Assembly (NCBI GenBank): GCA_004292855.1
Contig: RDXN01000044.1
Location: 1 to 64,000, forward strand
Direction: 5' to 3'
From: Cytophagales bacterium
GTDB lineage: Bacteria > Bacteroidota > Bacteroidia > Cytophagales > Spirosomataceae
Length of the DNA: 64,000 bases
This document shows, in pieces, positions 17,734 to 24,106 of this stretch. The notes below the pieces were generated by a model, which had not been told where the DNA came from, did no database searches, and saw nothing but the letters and a program-made list of their open reading frames with translations. Position 1 is the first letter of the stretch. Each line of letters opens with the position of its first letter. A program made the position numbers and the translations under genes.

Positions 17734-20125
17734 AAAATCTCTTTCCAAAAAGCGGTGGGTCCGCGTGGTGCTGATCGGCTTGATCTTATTACTAATTCTC
17801 GACAGACTGTTCCCGGTTCGCACCGACGTGAAATACTCAACGCTGGTCACAGCCGTCGATAGCACCATTCTCCACGCGTTTCTGAGTCGTGACGACAAGT
17901 GGCGAATGTACGCCGAAACCGCCGAAATTACGCCCGTTCTGCGCGACGCTATTCTGTTTAAGGAGGACAAATACTTTTTTTACCATCCCGGCATCAACCC
18001 CGTGAGTGTGTTGCGGGCCATTGGCCGGAACGTGTTCACTGGTCGCCGAACGTCGGGGGCTTCAACCATTACGATGCAGGTGGTGCGCTTGCTCGAACCC
18101 CGCAAACGGACGTATGGTAGTAAATTGATTGAGTTACTTCGGGCTTTGCAGTTGGAGATACACTACTCAAAAGCCGAAATCCTGCAACTATATCTGAACC
18201 TATTGCCCTACGGCAGCAACATCGAGGGTATAAAAGCGGCTTCGTTGCTGTATTTCGGAAAACCGCCTAAGCTGCTGAGTTTGGCCGAGATCACCACGCT
18301 GACGATTATTCCAAACCGCCCGTCGAGCCTGCGGCTGGGTGTGCGGAACGAGCGCGTGGTGCAGGAACGAAACCGTTGGCTGCGCCGATTTGGGGAGAAC
18401 GGCACGTTTCCGGCTCAATCCGTTGCCGACGCGCTGGCCGAACCCCTCACGGCGCGTCGGCGGGCGGCTCCCCAACAAATGCCTCACCTATCTCTGCGAC
18501 TCGCTCGCGAACACCGCGACACGCCTGTTCTACGAACGACTATCCGACCCGCTATGCAGGCAACGGCTGAACAATTGGTCGGAAACTATGTCAATCGGGT
18601 ACGTGCTCACAATATTCAGAACGCGGCTGTGCTGGTGCTGGATAATCAGACGATGGACGTGCTGGCGTACGTTGGATCGGCCGATTTTCATAACCGGTTC
18701 GATGGGGGGCAGGTCGATGGGGTGCGGGCGGTGCGGTCGCCGGGGAGTACGCTCAAACCCCTGCTCTACGGGCTAGCGTTCGACGCGGGATTAATTACGC
18801 CTAAATCGAAACTGAACGATGTGCCGACCAACTTCGGAGGTTACGAACCCGAAAACTACGACCGCCGATTCAACGGCCCCGTTACGGCTGAGTTTGCCCT
18901 CGCCAACTCGCTCAATGTGCCTGCCGTGAAGCTCCTACGTGATCTGGGCACGCCCGTCCTGATCGACGCCCTCAAAAAAGTGGGCTTCTCCACCGTTCAA
19001 AAACAATCTAAGGACCTCGGACTTTCCATGATTTTGGGCGGTTGTGGCGTCACCCTCGAAGAACTGACCAAGCTTTTTGCAGGCTTTGCGGCCCCTCCTC
19101 GCCCGACCCGACGGGGGGAGCCGCTTGCGCCTGTTTGGCTGACGCAACATTCACCAGATCAGTCGAGTGATGCGCAAGCGGCTCCCCCCTCGGGGCGGTC
19201 CGACGGGTCGGGCGGGGGGGGGCTTTTGTCCCCTGAAGCCGCGTTCCTTGTTACCAACACCCTCAGCCAGATTACCCGGCCCGATCTGCCCAATAACTTC
19301 GATAACAGCTATCACCTGCCCCGCATTGCCTGGAAAACAGGCACGTCGTACGGTCGGCGCGACGCCTGGAGCATTGGCTATAATCGTCGGTTTACGATTG
19401 GCGTTTGGGTAGGCAACTTTTCGGGGGTGGGTGTGCCCGAACTGAGCGGAGCCAACACCGCGACGCCCTTACTGTTCCAACTGTTCAACGCGCTCGACTA
19501 TAACTCGCCACGGGGTTGGTTTCGCCCGCCAACGGGGGGCAAAGACGCAAAACTGGCTCTACGCCAAATCTGCCCCGAATCGGGCGAGGTTCCCGACGAT
19601 TCGTGTTCGGCCCGGTCAATAGATTATCACATTATGGGTGTGTCGAGCAGTCGACGGTGTGGGCATCAGAAAGCCATTTCTACGGACTCAGCGGGGCGGG
19701 TTTCGTACTGTGCGCATTGCCTGCCGGAGCGTGGGGCCGTGCGTCGGATGTACGCGAACCTGGCTCCCGAACTGATGACGTATTATTCCGTGAAGCAGAT
19801 TCCGTATCGGGCTATCCCGCCCCATAATCCGGCTTGTGAGCGCGTGTTCGGAGCCGGAACAACCCAACAGCCCCCCCTAATTACCAGCCCGAACGACAAG
19901 AGTGAGTACTTTATCGACCCGAAAAACCCTACAGAGATTCAATTGAGTTGTCAGACTGCCAACGACGTTCGGGCGGTGTATTGGTATGTAAACGACCGGC
20001 TTGTGCGCAAAGCCTTGCCCACTGAGGGCGTGTTCATCAAACCCCGCCCCGGTGTGCTAAAAATCTCCTGCGCCGACGACCGGGGCCGTAGTTCGGATAT
20101 TCGGGTGGTGGTGAAAGCGGAGTGA
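17681..20125 (+). CDS. pbpC: Penicillin-binding protein 1C, with in-frame palindromic insertion
   Basis: A bifunctional peptidoglycan glycosyltransferase/transpeptidase of 814 residues. After a short basic tail and one membrane anchor (VVLIGLILLLILDRLF) comes the GT51 domain with EDKYFFYHPG and GASTITMQ. The transpeptidase follows with the active serine in SPGSTLKP, the SxN motif NSLN and KTGTS. A C-terminal biPBP_C-like domain ends in DIRVVVKAE. The start is uncertain: the frame opens with TTG at 17681 and the first residues read through a repeat arm; TTG 17702 is an alternative. A palindrome-derived segment of about 45 residues rich in Pro, Ser and Gly interrupts the transpeptidase between FAGFA and LLSPEAAF. 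The last 55 bp are duplicated at 24018-24072. Confidence 0.93.
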   Translation: MKVTKNTLGSPISNVQRLKSLSKKRWVRVVLIGLILLLILDRLFPVRTDVKYSTLVTAVDSTILHAFLSRDDKWRMYAETAEITPVLRDAILFKEDKYFFYHPGINPVSVLRAIGRNVFTGRRTSGASTITMQVVRLLEPRKRTYGSKLIELLRALQLEIHYSKAEILQLYLNLLPYGSNIEGIKAASLLYFGKPPKLLSLAEITTLTIIPNRPSSLRLGVRNERVVQERNRWLRRFGENGTFPAQSVADALAEPLTARRRAAPQQMPHLSLRLAREHRDTPVLRTTIRPAMQATAEQLVGNYVNRVRAHNIQNAAVLVLDNQTMDVLAYVGSADFHNRFDGGQVDGVRAVRSPGSTLKPLLYGLAFDAGLITPKSKLNDVPTNFGGYEPENYDRRFNGPVTAEFALANSLNVPAVKLLRDLGTPVLIDALKKVGFSTVQKQSKDLGLSMILGGCGVTLEELTKLFAGFAAPPRPTRRGEPLAPVWLTQHSPDQSSDAQAAPPSGRSDGSGGGGLLSPEAAFLVTNTLSQITRPDLPNNFDNSYHLPRIAWKTGTSYGRRDAWSIGYNRRFTIGVWVGNFSGVGVPELSGANTATPLLFQLFNALDYNSPRGWFRPPTGGKDAKLALRQICPESGEVPDDSCSARSIDYHIMGVSSSRRCGHQKAISTDSAGRVSYCAHCLPERGAVRRMYANLAPELMTYYSVKQIPYRAIPPHNPACERVFGAGTTQQPPLITSPNDKSEYFIDPKNPTEIQLSCQTANDVRAVYWYVNDRLVRKALPTEGVFIKPRPGVLKISCADDRGRSSDIRVVVKAE
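19091..19223 (+). repeat. Palindromic element inserted in frame in pbpC
   Basis: Left arm 19091-19130 pairs with the right side: 18 bp at 19113-19130/19172-19189 (gcgcaagcggctcccccc) and a further 10 bp (gggtcgggcg, 19205-19214). The loop is 41 nt and the right arm has about 15 extra bases. It lies where other class 1C PBPs run continuously and keeps the frame open, adding a low-complexity segment. It ends in a G9 run (19214-19222), which could slip. No other copy is in the window. Confidence 0.8.
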
Positions 20126-20157
20126 GTGGAAGTAGTATGACTATTTTGAAAATTTTT

Positions 20158-20348
20158 CCAACGAAAAAGTATTGTGGTCAGGTGGGGGTTTTGAAACACG
20201 TCCGCCCGAACGTCTGCCGATATAAATTACTGATGTTGAGTTACTTACAAATGCTTGGCAGTTTCCGTCCGCCGAAATAAAAGTACAAAAAAATTACCAA
20301 AGTTCAATTACTTCCGTCAGCCCCCACTTGCCACAATACTATGTTGGC
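20158..20348 (-). repeat. attC-like terminal repeat A of cassette 2
   Basis: About 191 bp, roughly 85% identical by eye to repeat B at 21458-21650. Read on the minus strand it starts TACTGCCAAC and ends CGTTGG. The two ends fold on each other: agtattgtgg (20168-20177) with ccacaatact (20331-20340) and ggtggggg with ccccca further in. In repeat B the outer stem has other bases but still pairs. The inner ~110 bp are the most conserved part. It closes the alpha/beta hydrolase cassette and abuts the 3' end of pbpC, where the last GTTGGC is degraded to GTTGGA. Confidence 0.75.
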
Positions 20349-20356
20349 AGTAGTTT

Positions 20357-21427
20357 TTATTTTGGTAGCTGATGTTTGACCGTTTTCAGAAAAGTCCCTA
20401 AGTCTTTTACAAACATTGTAGGTTTTTCGTTATGAATGTTATGCCCAGTATTTTCATAAATTTTATGAGTGATTAAATTTGGGTGTTGGTTTTTAAGCTG
20501 TTTATTTTCACGTTCATATGGGAAAATATCTTGGTCAGAAGTTGGGTCTAAAATAAGCATTGGCACTTTTAAATTTCTATAAATAATTTTAGGTTCAATC
20601 ATCGACATAGATTCTCCAAATAAATTTGCTTTTGTTGGTCTTAAAATATTGTCTAAAAATTCATTCTCGTTGCTCATATTGAATAACTTTTCAACCCCAA
20701 TTCCAATACTCCATTTTTTGTTATCGTCCATTGTCAGCCAAGCTAAAAGTTCAAATTGTGTACCCCCACTATTGTAATCGTAGAAAGTTTTATATGCTTC
20801 ATACTCGCTATCGAACATTTTGTAAGCTACTCTGTCTTTGAAAATATCTTTAACTCGGCTGTCTAATTCATTGGGGGATAGTTTATGATAATGTGTATTT
20901 GTTGAAACCGACCCTCCATCTTCAAGTATCAGACCTAAAACCTTGTCAGGGTAAGCGTCATAAAAAGCTGTTGCAATTATTCCACCTCTTGACCATCCGC
21001 CGATTATTGCCTTTTTAATTTGCTTAACCTCCATCAACTCTTTTATATCGTCTGCTACATGATATAGTGAAACCTCATTTTTGGGTATTTTAGTAAGTCC
21101 ATGTCCATAGTAGTCAATTGCAATTAAATAATAACCCTCTTTCACTAAACTTTCTGCAACGCTTAATAATTCGTAGCTATTTGTAAAACTTCCATGTACC
21201 CAAACCAGAGGTGTGTTCTTCGGATTACCCCATTCGAGATAGTGCATTCTCACATTTTTAGTTTTTACAAAACCACCATGCTTTTTTTCAAAATTATTAA
21301 ATTCAACTTTTGCACTGTCATATCTTAGTCTAATGTCAAATGATAGTTTCGTTATGGTAGAGTCTTGCGAAAAACAAAAATTAGTAACAGTTAAAAGGAC
21401 AATTAAAAAGCAATTCGATTTACTCAT
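20357..21427 (-). CDS. Secreted alpha/beta hydrolase (cassette gene 2)
   Basis: 356 residues with a signal peptide (MSKSNCFLIVLLTVTNFCFSQ), so periplasmic or exported. The alpha/beta-hydrolase fold is clear: oxyanion region VWVHGSFTNSYEL, nucleophile elbow GGWSRGG (serine near residue 146), acid in LILDPTSDQDIFP and the catalytic His in ENTGHNIHNE near the end. Substrate unknown; esterase, lipase or haloalkane-type activity cannot be told apart. The gene is far more AT-rich than the flanking chromosome and uses A/T-ending codons, a sign of transfer. It fills a 1.3-kb unit between two ~190-bp repeats and starts 31 bp after the cassette boundary, with TAATTTTA as a possible -7 element at the boundary. 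Confidence 0.85.
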   Translation of the reverse strand: MSKSNCFLIVLLTVTNFCFSQDSTITKLSFDIRLRYDSAKVEFNNFEKKHGGFVKTKNVRMHYLEWGNPKNTPLVWVHGSFTNSYELLSVAESLVKEGYYLIAIDYYGHGLTKIPKNEVSLYHVADDIKELMEVKQIKKAIIGGWSRGGIIATAFYDAYPDKVLGLILEDGGSVSTNTHYHKLSPNELDSRVKDIFKDRVAYKMFDSEYEAYKTFYDYNSGGTQFELLAWLTMDDNKKWSIGIGVEKLFNMSNENEFLDNILRPTKANLFGESMSMIEPKIIYRNLKVPMLILDPTSDQDIFPYERENKQLKNQHPNLITHKIYENTGHNIHNEKPTMFVKDLGTFLKTVKHQLPK

Positions 21428-21457
21428 AAGTTTGAAATGGTCGTTTTTAAAATTACT

Positions 21458-21650
21458 GCCAACGAAAAGGGCTTGTGGTCAGGTGGGGGCTTTGAAACTA
21501 CTCCGCCCGAACGTCTGCCGATATAAATTACTGTTGTTGAGTTACTTACAAATGCTCAAAAGGTTTCCGTCCGCCGAAACAAAAGTACAAAAGAATTCCA
21601 AATGTTCAATATCTTCCTTCAGCCCCCGCTTGCCACAAACCCATGTTGGC
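21458..21650 (-). repeat. attC-like terminal repeat B of cassette 1
   Basis: About 193 bp. On the minus strand it begins ACCGCCAAC (its own cassette starts GTTGGCGGT) and ends CGTTGGC, followed by AGTA, which belongs to cassette 2. Stems: gccaac/gttggc at the tips, gggcttgtgg (21469-21478) with ccacaaaccc (21633-21642), and gtgggggct with agcccccgc. The sequence between (cgcccgaacgtctgccgat and following) is nearly the same as in repeat A. The fold with unpaired gaaaa/at between outer stems resembles integron attC sites but is at the long end of their size range. Confidence 0.75.
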
Positions 21651-21663
21651 GGTTCGTTGTTTT

Positions 21664-22218
21664 TTACTCGGTGTTAAGTGTCAACAGGTTAGGTTTTGGG
21701 TAACTTGTCGGCAAAAGTTCTATTTTGAATGGCAGTTCTAAGTCTTTTAGTTCTGCAATTTGTTTATCAATCAAGTCGTTTTCAATGCAATATTTAAAAG
21801 TCAGCTTCAAATATCGTCTGATTATCATAAGTGGAAGAAATTGTCCACGAAAAATCATCCATTTTATTAAATCTTTTTTGCCTTTTGAACTGTTACAAGT
21901 CCTACAAGCAAAAATCAGGTTTTCTGCGTTGTCCTGTCCACCGTATTTTTGTGGAAAAATATGGTCTAACGCTAATTTTTCTGTCGCCCCGCAATAATTA
22001 CAAATTTGTCCTGTCTGTAATTTGATTTTTTCGTCGTCAAAAATTGTCCGCATATTCATAGTTCCATCTTTTAGTCCTTTGAATAATTTGGCTCTAATCA
22101 TAAAGTTGAACATCTCATATTTTTCTTGCTTTTTTTCAACGGCTGTATGAGCCATAGCTAAGTTCGCATACGAGTAATAAATTAATTCTCGAACTGTTTC
22201 AATTTTCTGTTTCGCCAT
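21664..22218 (-). CDS. HNH endonuclease (cassette gene 1)
   Basis: A 184-residue protein with a complete HNH/His-Me nuclease core: CNYCGATEKLALDHIFP (first zinc Cys pair and catalytic DH), GGQDNAENLIFAC (Asn) and CRTCNSSKGKKD (second Cys pair). Residues 1-60 are helical and residues 125-184 carry basic and hydrophobic stretches; neither matches a family I know. It could be a homing-type, restriction or anti-phage nuclease. It is AT-rich like its cassette neighbour. It starts about 45 bp inside the cassette, with aagga 7 bases before the ATG, and is the cassette nearest the recombinase, the position of the newest capture in an integron. Confidence 0.82.
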   Translation of the reverse strand: MAKQKIETVRELIYYSYANLAMAHTAVEKKQEKYEMFNFMIRAKLFKGLKDGTMNMRTIFDDEKIKLQTGQICNYCGATEKLALDHIFPQKYGGQDNAENLIFACRTCNSSKGKKDLIKWMIFRGQFLPLMIIRRYLKLTFKYCIENDLIDKQIAELKDLELPFKIELLPTSYPKPNLLTLNTE

Positions 22219-22423
22219 GTCTGTCCTTTGGTTCGATTGTCTGTCGTGTCATTTTTTACAATGACCGCCAACTCCTAAATATACGAAAGTTTTGTCGTAC
22301 TTTCTGTATTTTTTTAGCTTTCGCCAAGATTTTATTGCACTTTAAATGTCGTACTTTTGGGGGTACTAGATTTACTGACCTGTGAACTCTCTATAATAGA
22401 AAGACAATCTAAGACATCCAAAT
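22219..22423 (-). other. Recombinase-proximal region, attI-like candidate
   Basis: Gene-free 205 bp between the HNH cassette gene and the recombinase stop. The cassette boundary GTTGGCGGT (minus strand) is at 22272-22264. Two direct repeats GTCGTACTTT lie at 22294-22303 and 22348-22357, and the first overlaps a small inverted repeat (cgaaagt/acttt). In integron attI sites a core plus accessory direct repeats bind the integrase, so this could be the primary site. TACTTTTG (22352-22359, plus) and TATATTTA (minus, next to the boundary) resemble -7 elements. All functional readings here are inference. Confidence 0.4.
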
Positions 22424-23515
22424 TCATTTGTCATCCAGATTGAGCGAGTCAAACGGGCTTTTAATTTTTTCGAGTGTACGCTGGCTTACATGCGTATAGC
22501 GCAGGGTCGTTTTTAAATCGTTGTGCCCCAAAAGTTCCTGAATCAATTTGATGTCTGTACCTGCTTCGTGGAGATGCGTTGCATAGCTGTGACGCAGACT
22601 ATGAAACGTAACATCTTGCAGGATTCTGGCTGCATTTTTGGCTCGATGAAAAATCTGCTGTAAACTGCGCGTACTATACGGCTCGCCCGCATACTGTCCA
22701 TCGAAAAGCCAATCGTTGGGATGATAGGCCACGTAGTATTTTCGCAAAAGCTCCAGAATGCCCTGCGACAAGCCCACCATACGGTCTTTTTTGCCCTTTG
22801 CCCCTCTGATATTAATCACCATTCGTTCGGAATGGATGTCTTTTATTTTCAGGTTTACCACTTCACTTACGCGCAATCCTGCGGAGTAAGCGAGGTAAAT
22901 CATGGTTTTGTGTTTGAGGTTTTCCAGTTGCCCAAATAATTTTTCTACCTGGCTTATTGCCAACACGTTAGGTAGGGTTATACGTTTCTTCGGTCGCGGT
23001 ATTTCGATGAAAATACGCTGTCGCCCAAGTACGCTCTCAAAATAAAATTTCACCGCATTCATCCGACTATGAATGGTGTTTTCGGAAAGTTTGAGGGTGT
23101 TGATGCAGTATAAAAAGTAGTCGCGTAAACGCTCTACACTCAGTTCGTCCACGAGATTGCCTTTCAGCACATACAGAAGTTGTGCAAATTCATTGCGGTA
23201 AGTCTGAATGGTGCTTTGGCTGTAGGCTTTTAACTGAAGGGTTTCAACGAATCGCGCTAAAGCCTGTTGATTGATCGGGTGAATTTGACTCAGTACTTCT
23301 TTGCCAATCGGTTCTGTTTGTAGGCCGAAACGTTGTCGATAAGCCGGAATGTCCAGCACATACCAGGCTTTTTGGGATTGACTCCAACGCACCCCTGTAA
23401 GCTGACGCACGAGTGCCTGATCTTCCCTGCTGTAAAGGAATCTGATCAAAATGATGGCTTTGTCGCGGTGGCTAGCGAGTTCGAATTGCCATGCTTTGGG
23501 GATTTCATGCAGCAT
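22424..23515 (-). CDS. Tyrosine recombinase next to the cassette array
   Basis: 363 residues with all six catalytic positions of tyrosine recombinases: R215 (AGLRVSE), lysine in GKKDR near 242, H305 and R308 (HSLRHS), H331 (LLGHND) and the nucleophile Y340 (LRYTHVS). Residues 80-165 are the SAM-like core-binding domain. The first 75 residues form an extra N-terminal region (IILIRFLYSRED, RWSQSQKAWYV) that is not part of XerC/D as I know them. I do not recognise the extra segment that marks IntI integron integrases. The start overlaps the end of ssb by 11 bp, so the two genes are coupled. The two cassettes lie downstream on the same strand, unlike classical intI, which usually points away from its array. 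Confidence 0.88.
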   Translation of the reverse strand: MLHEIPKAWQFELASHRDKAIILIRFLYSREDQALVRQLTGVRWSQSQKAWYVLDIPAYRQRFGLQTEPIGKEVLSQIHPINQQALARFVETLQLKAYSQSTIQTYRNEFAQLLYVLKGNLVDELSVERLRDYFLYCINTLKLSENTIHSRMNAVKFYFESVLGRQRIFIEIPRPKKRITLPNVLAISQVEKLFGQLENLKHKTMIYLAYSAGLRVSEVVNLKIKDIHSERMVINIRGAKGKKDRMVGLSQGILELLRKYYVAYHPNDWLFDGQYAGEPYSTRSLQQIFHRAKNAARILQDVTFHSLRHSYATHLHEAGTDIKLIQELLGHNDLKTTLRYTHVSQRTLEKIKSPFDSLNLDDK

Positions 23516-23855
23516 TGGTTTCGGAGCGTTTATCCAGCATTATCAACTGTTCCCCAACTACCTCCGTTACGTAGCGTTTGTTGCCCTCCCGGTCGTCGTA
23601 ACTGCGGGTTTTCAACTTGCCTTCGACATACACCAAACTGCCTTTTTGCAGGTACTTGTGGGCTAGTTCGGCCAGGTTTCGCCACAGCACTACAGTGTGC
23701 CAGTCGGTGTTTGACTGTGTTTGACCGTTCTTGTCTTTAAACGATTCGGTCGTAGCCAGCGAAAATTTGGCCACGGCTACGTTGCCGTCCAATTGCTGAA
23801 AATCGGGGTCGGCACCAAGATTTCCGATCAACGTCACTTTGTTTAGGCTTCGCAT
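23505..23855 (-). CDS. ssb: Single-stranded DNA-binding protein (element-encoded)
   Basis: A 116-residue OB-fold SSB: MRSLNKVTLIGNLGADPD, then FSLATTES, the DWHTVVLWRNLAELAHKYLQKG core and VYVEGKLKTRSYDD. It ends in LDKRSETNAA and so lacks the glycine/proline-rich linker and acidic DDDIPF-type tip by which housekeeping SSB recruits partners. It is therefore probably an accessory paralogue, not the chromosomal SSB. It overlaps the recombinase gene by 11 bp. Because attC sites recombine as folded single strands, and SSB is known to affect that folding, a dedicated SSB coupled to the recombinase is a meaningful pairing. A housekeeping origin is the alternative. Confidence 0.9.
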   Translation of the reverse strand: MRSLNKVTLIGNLGADPDFQQLDGNVAVAKFSLATTESFKDKNGQTQSNTDWHTVVLWRNLAELAHKYLQKGSLVYVEGKLKTRSYDDREGNKRYVTEVVGEQLIMLDKRSETNAA

Positions 23856-23872
23856 ACAGACAGATACAGTTG

Positions 23873-23920
23873 TTTGTGATGAAGCCCGGCACCTTTCCAG
23901 ATACCGGGCTTCATCACAAA
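23873..23920 (-). repeat. 17-bp hairpin 18 bp before ssb, derived from the katG terminator
   Basis: Arms 23873-23889 and 23904-23920 pair perfectly (tttgtgatgaagcccgg). The inner part, gcccggcacctttccaga-accgggc, equals the katG terminator at 26654-26683. The T run present there is lost, and the stem is longer by about nine pairs. It lies so close to ssb that the ssb promoter must be in it or above it, so it may now act as a 5' leader structure. Confidence 0.7.
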
Positions 23921-23932
23921 ACTATCAAATCG

Positions 23933-24016
23933 TTATGCCAACTCAAACCGGTCTCGGTTCATCACTTTGTCCCAGGCCGCTACGAAGTCCTGAACAAACT
24001 TGGCTTGTCCGTCGCT
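23933..24016 (-). pseudogene. 3' remnant of a second katG copy
   Basis: On the minus strand 28 codons plus stop read [20 protein letters not shown] then RDRFELA, against [20 protein letters not shown] then LDRFELK in intact katG (26705-26788). The frame is intact, with three substitutions. It is cut off at 24016, where a pbpC 3' end begins. The terminator hairpin of katG is copied with it. Confidence 0.88.
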
Positions 24017-24017
24017 A

Positions 24018-24072
24018 CGCCGACGACCGGGGCCGCAGTACGGATATTCGGGTAGTGGTGAAAGCGGAGTGA
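24018..24072 (+). pseudogene. 3' remnant of a second pbpC copy
   Basis: 55 bp match 20071-20125 at 52 positions and encode [17 protein letters not shown] plus stop, one Ser to Thr change from pbpC. It directly abuts the katG remnant, back to back. An apparent 77-codon open frame (23839-24072) runs through the junction but is only this scar. Confidence 0.9.
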
Positions 24073-24106
24073 AGGGGTGCAATCTTTACATGCGTTTGCG
24101 ACCGGC

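Noticed and set aside
16215-17840. The 541-residue version of the MBL protein
   Set aside because: The first 77 codons run through the inverted repeat and the pbpC leader; the family begins at the Met at 17609.
20158-21650. Repeats A and B as the ends of an insertion sequence around the hydrolase gene
   Set aside because: They are direct, not inverted, relative to each other, the gene between is not a transposase, and no target duplication is seen. The cassette model explains them better.
20158-23515. A classical mobile or chromosomal integron with IntI
   Set aside because: The recombinase has the general catalytic residues but not the IntI-specific extra segment as far as I can see, points toward the cassettes, and the repeats are longer than most attC sites. 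I report it as integron-like only.
23839-24072. A 77-codon protein on the plus strand
   Set aside because: The frame merely reads antisense through the katG remnant and into the pbpC tail; it is a duplication scar with no gene-like start.
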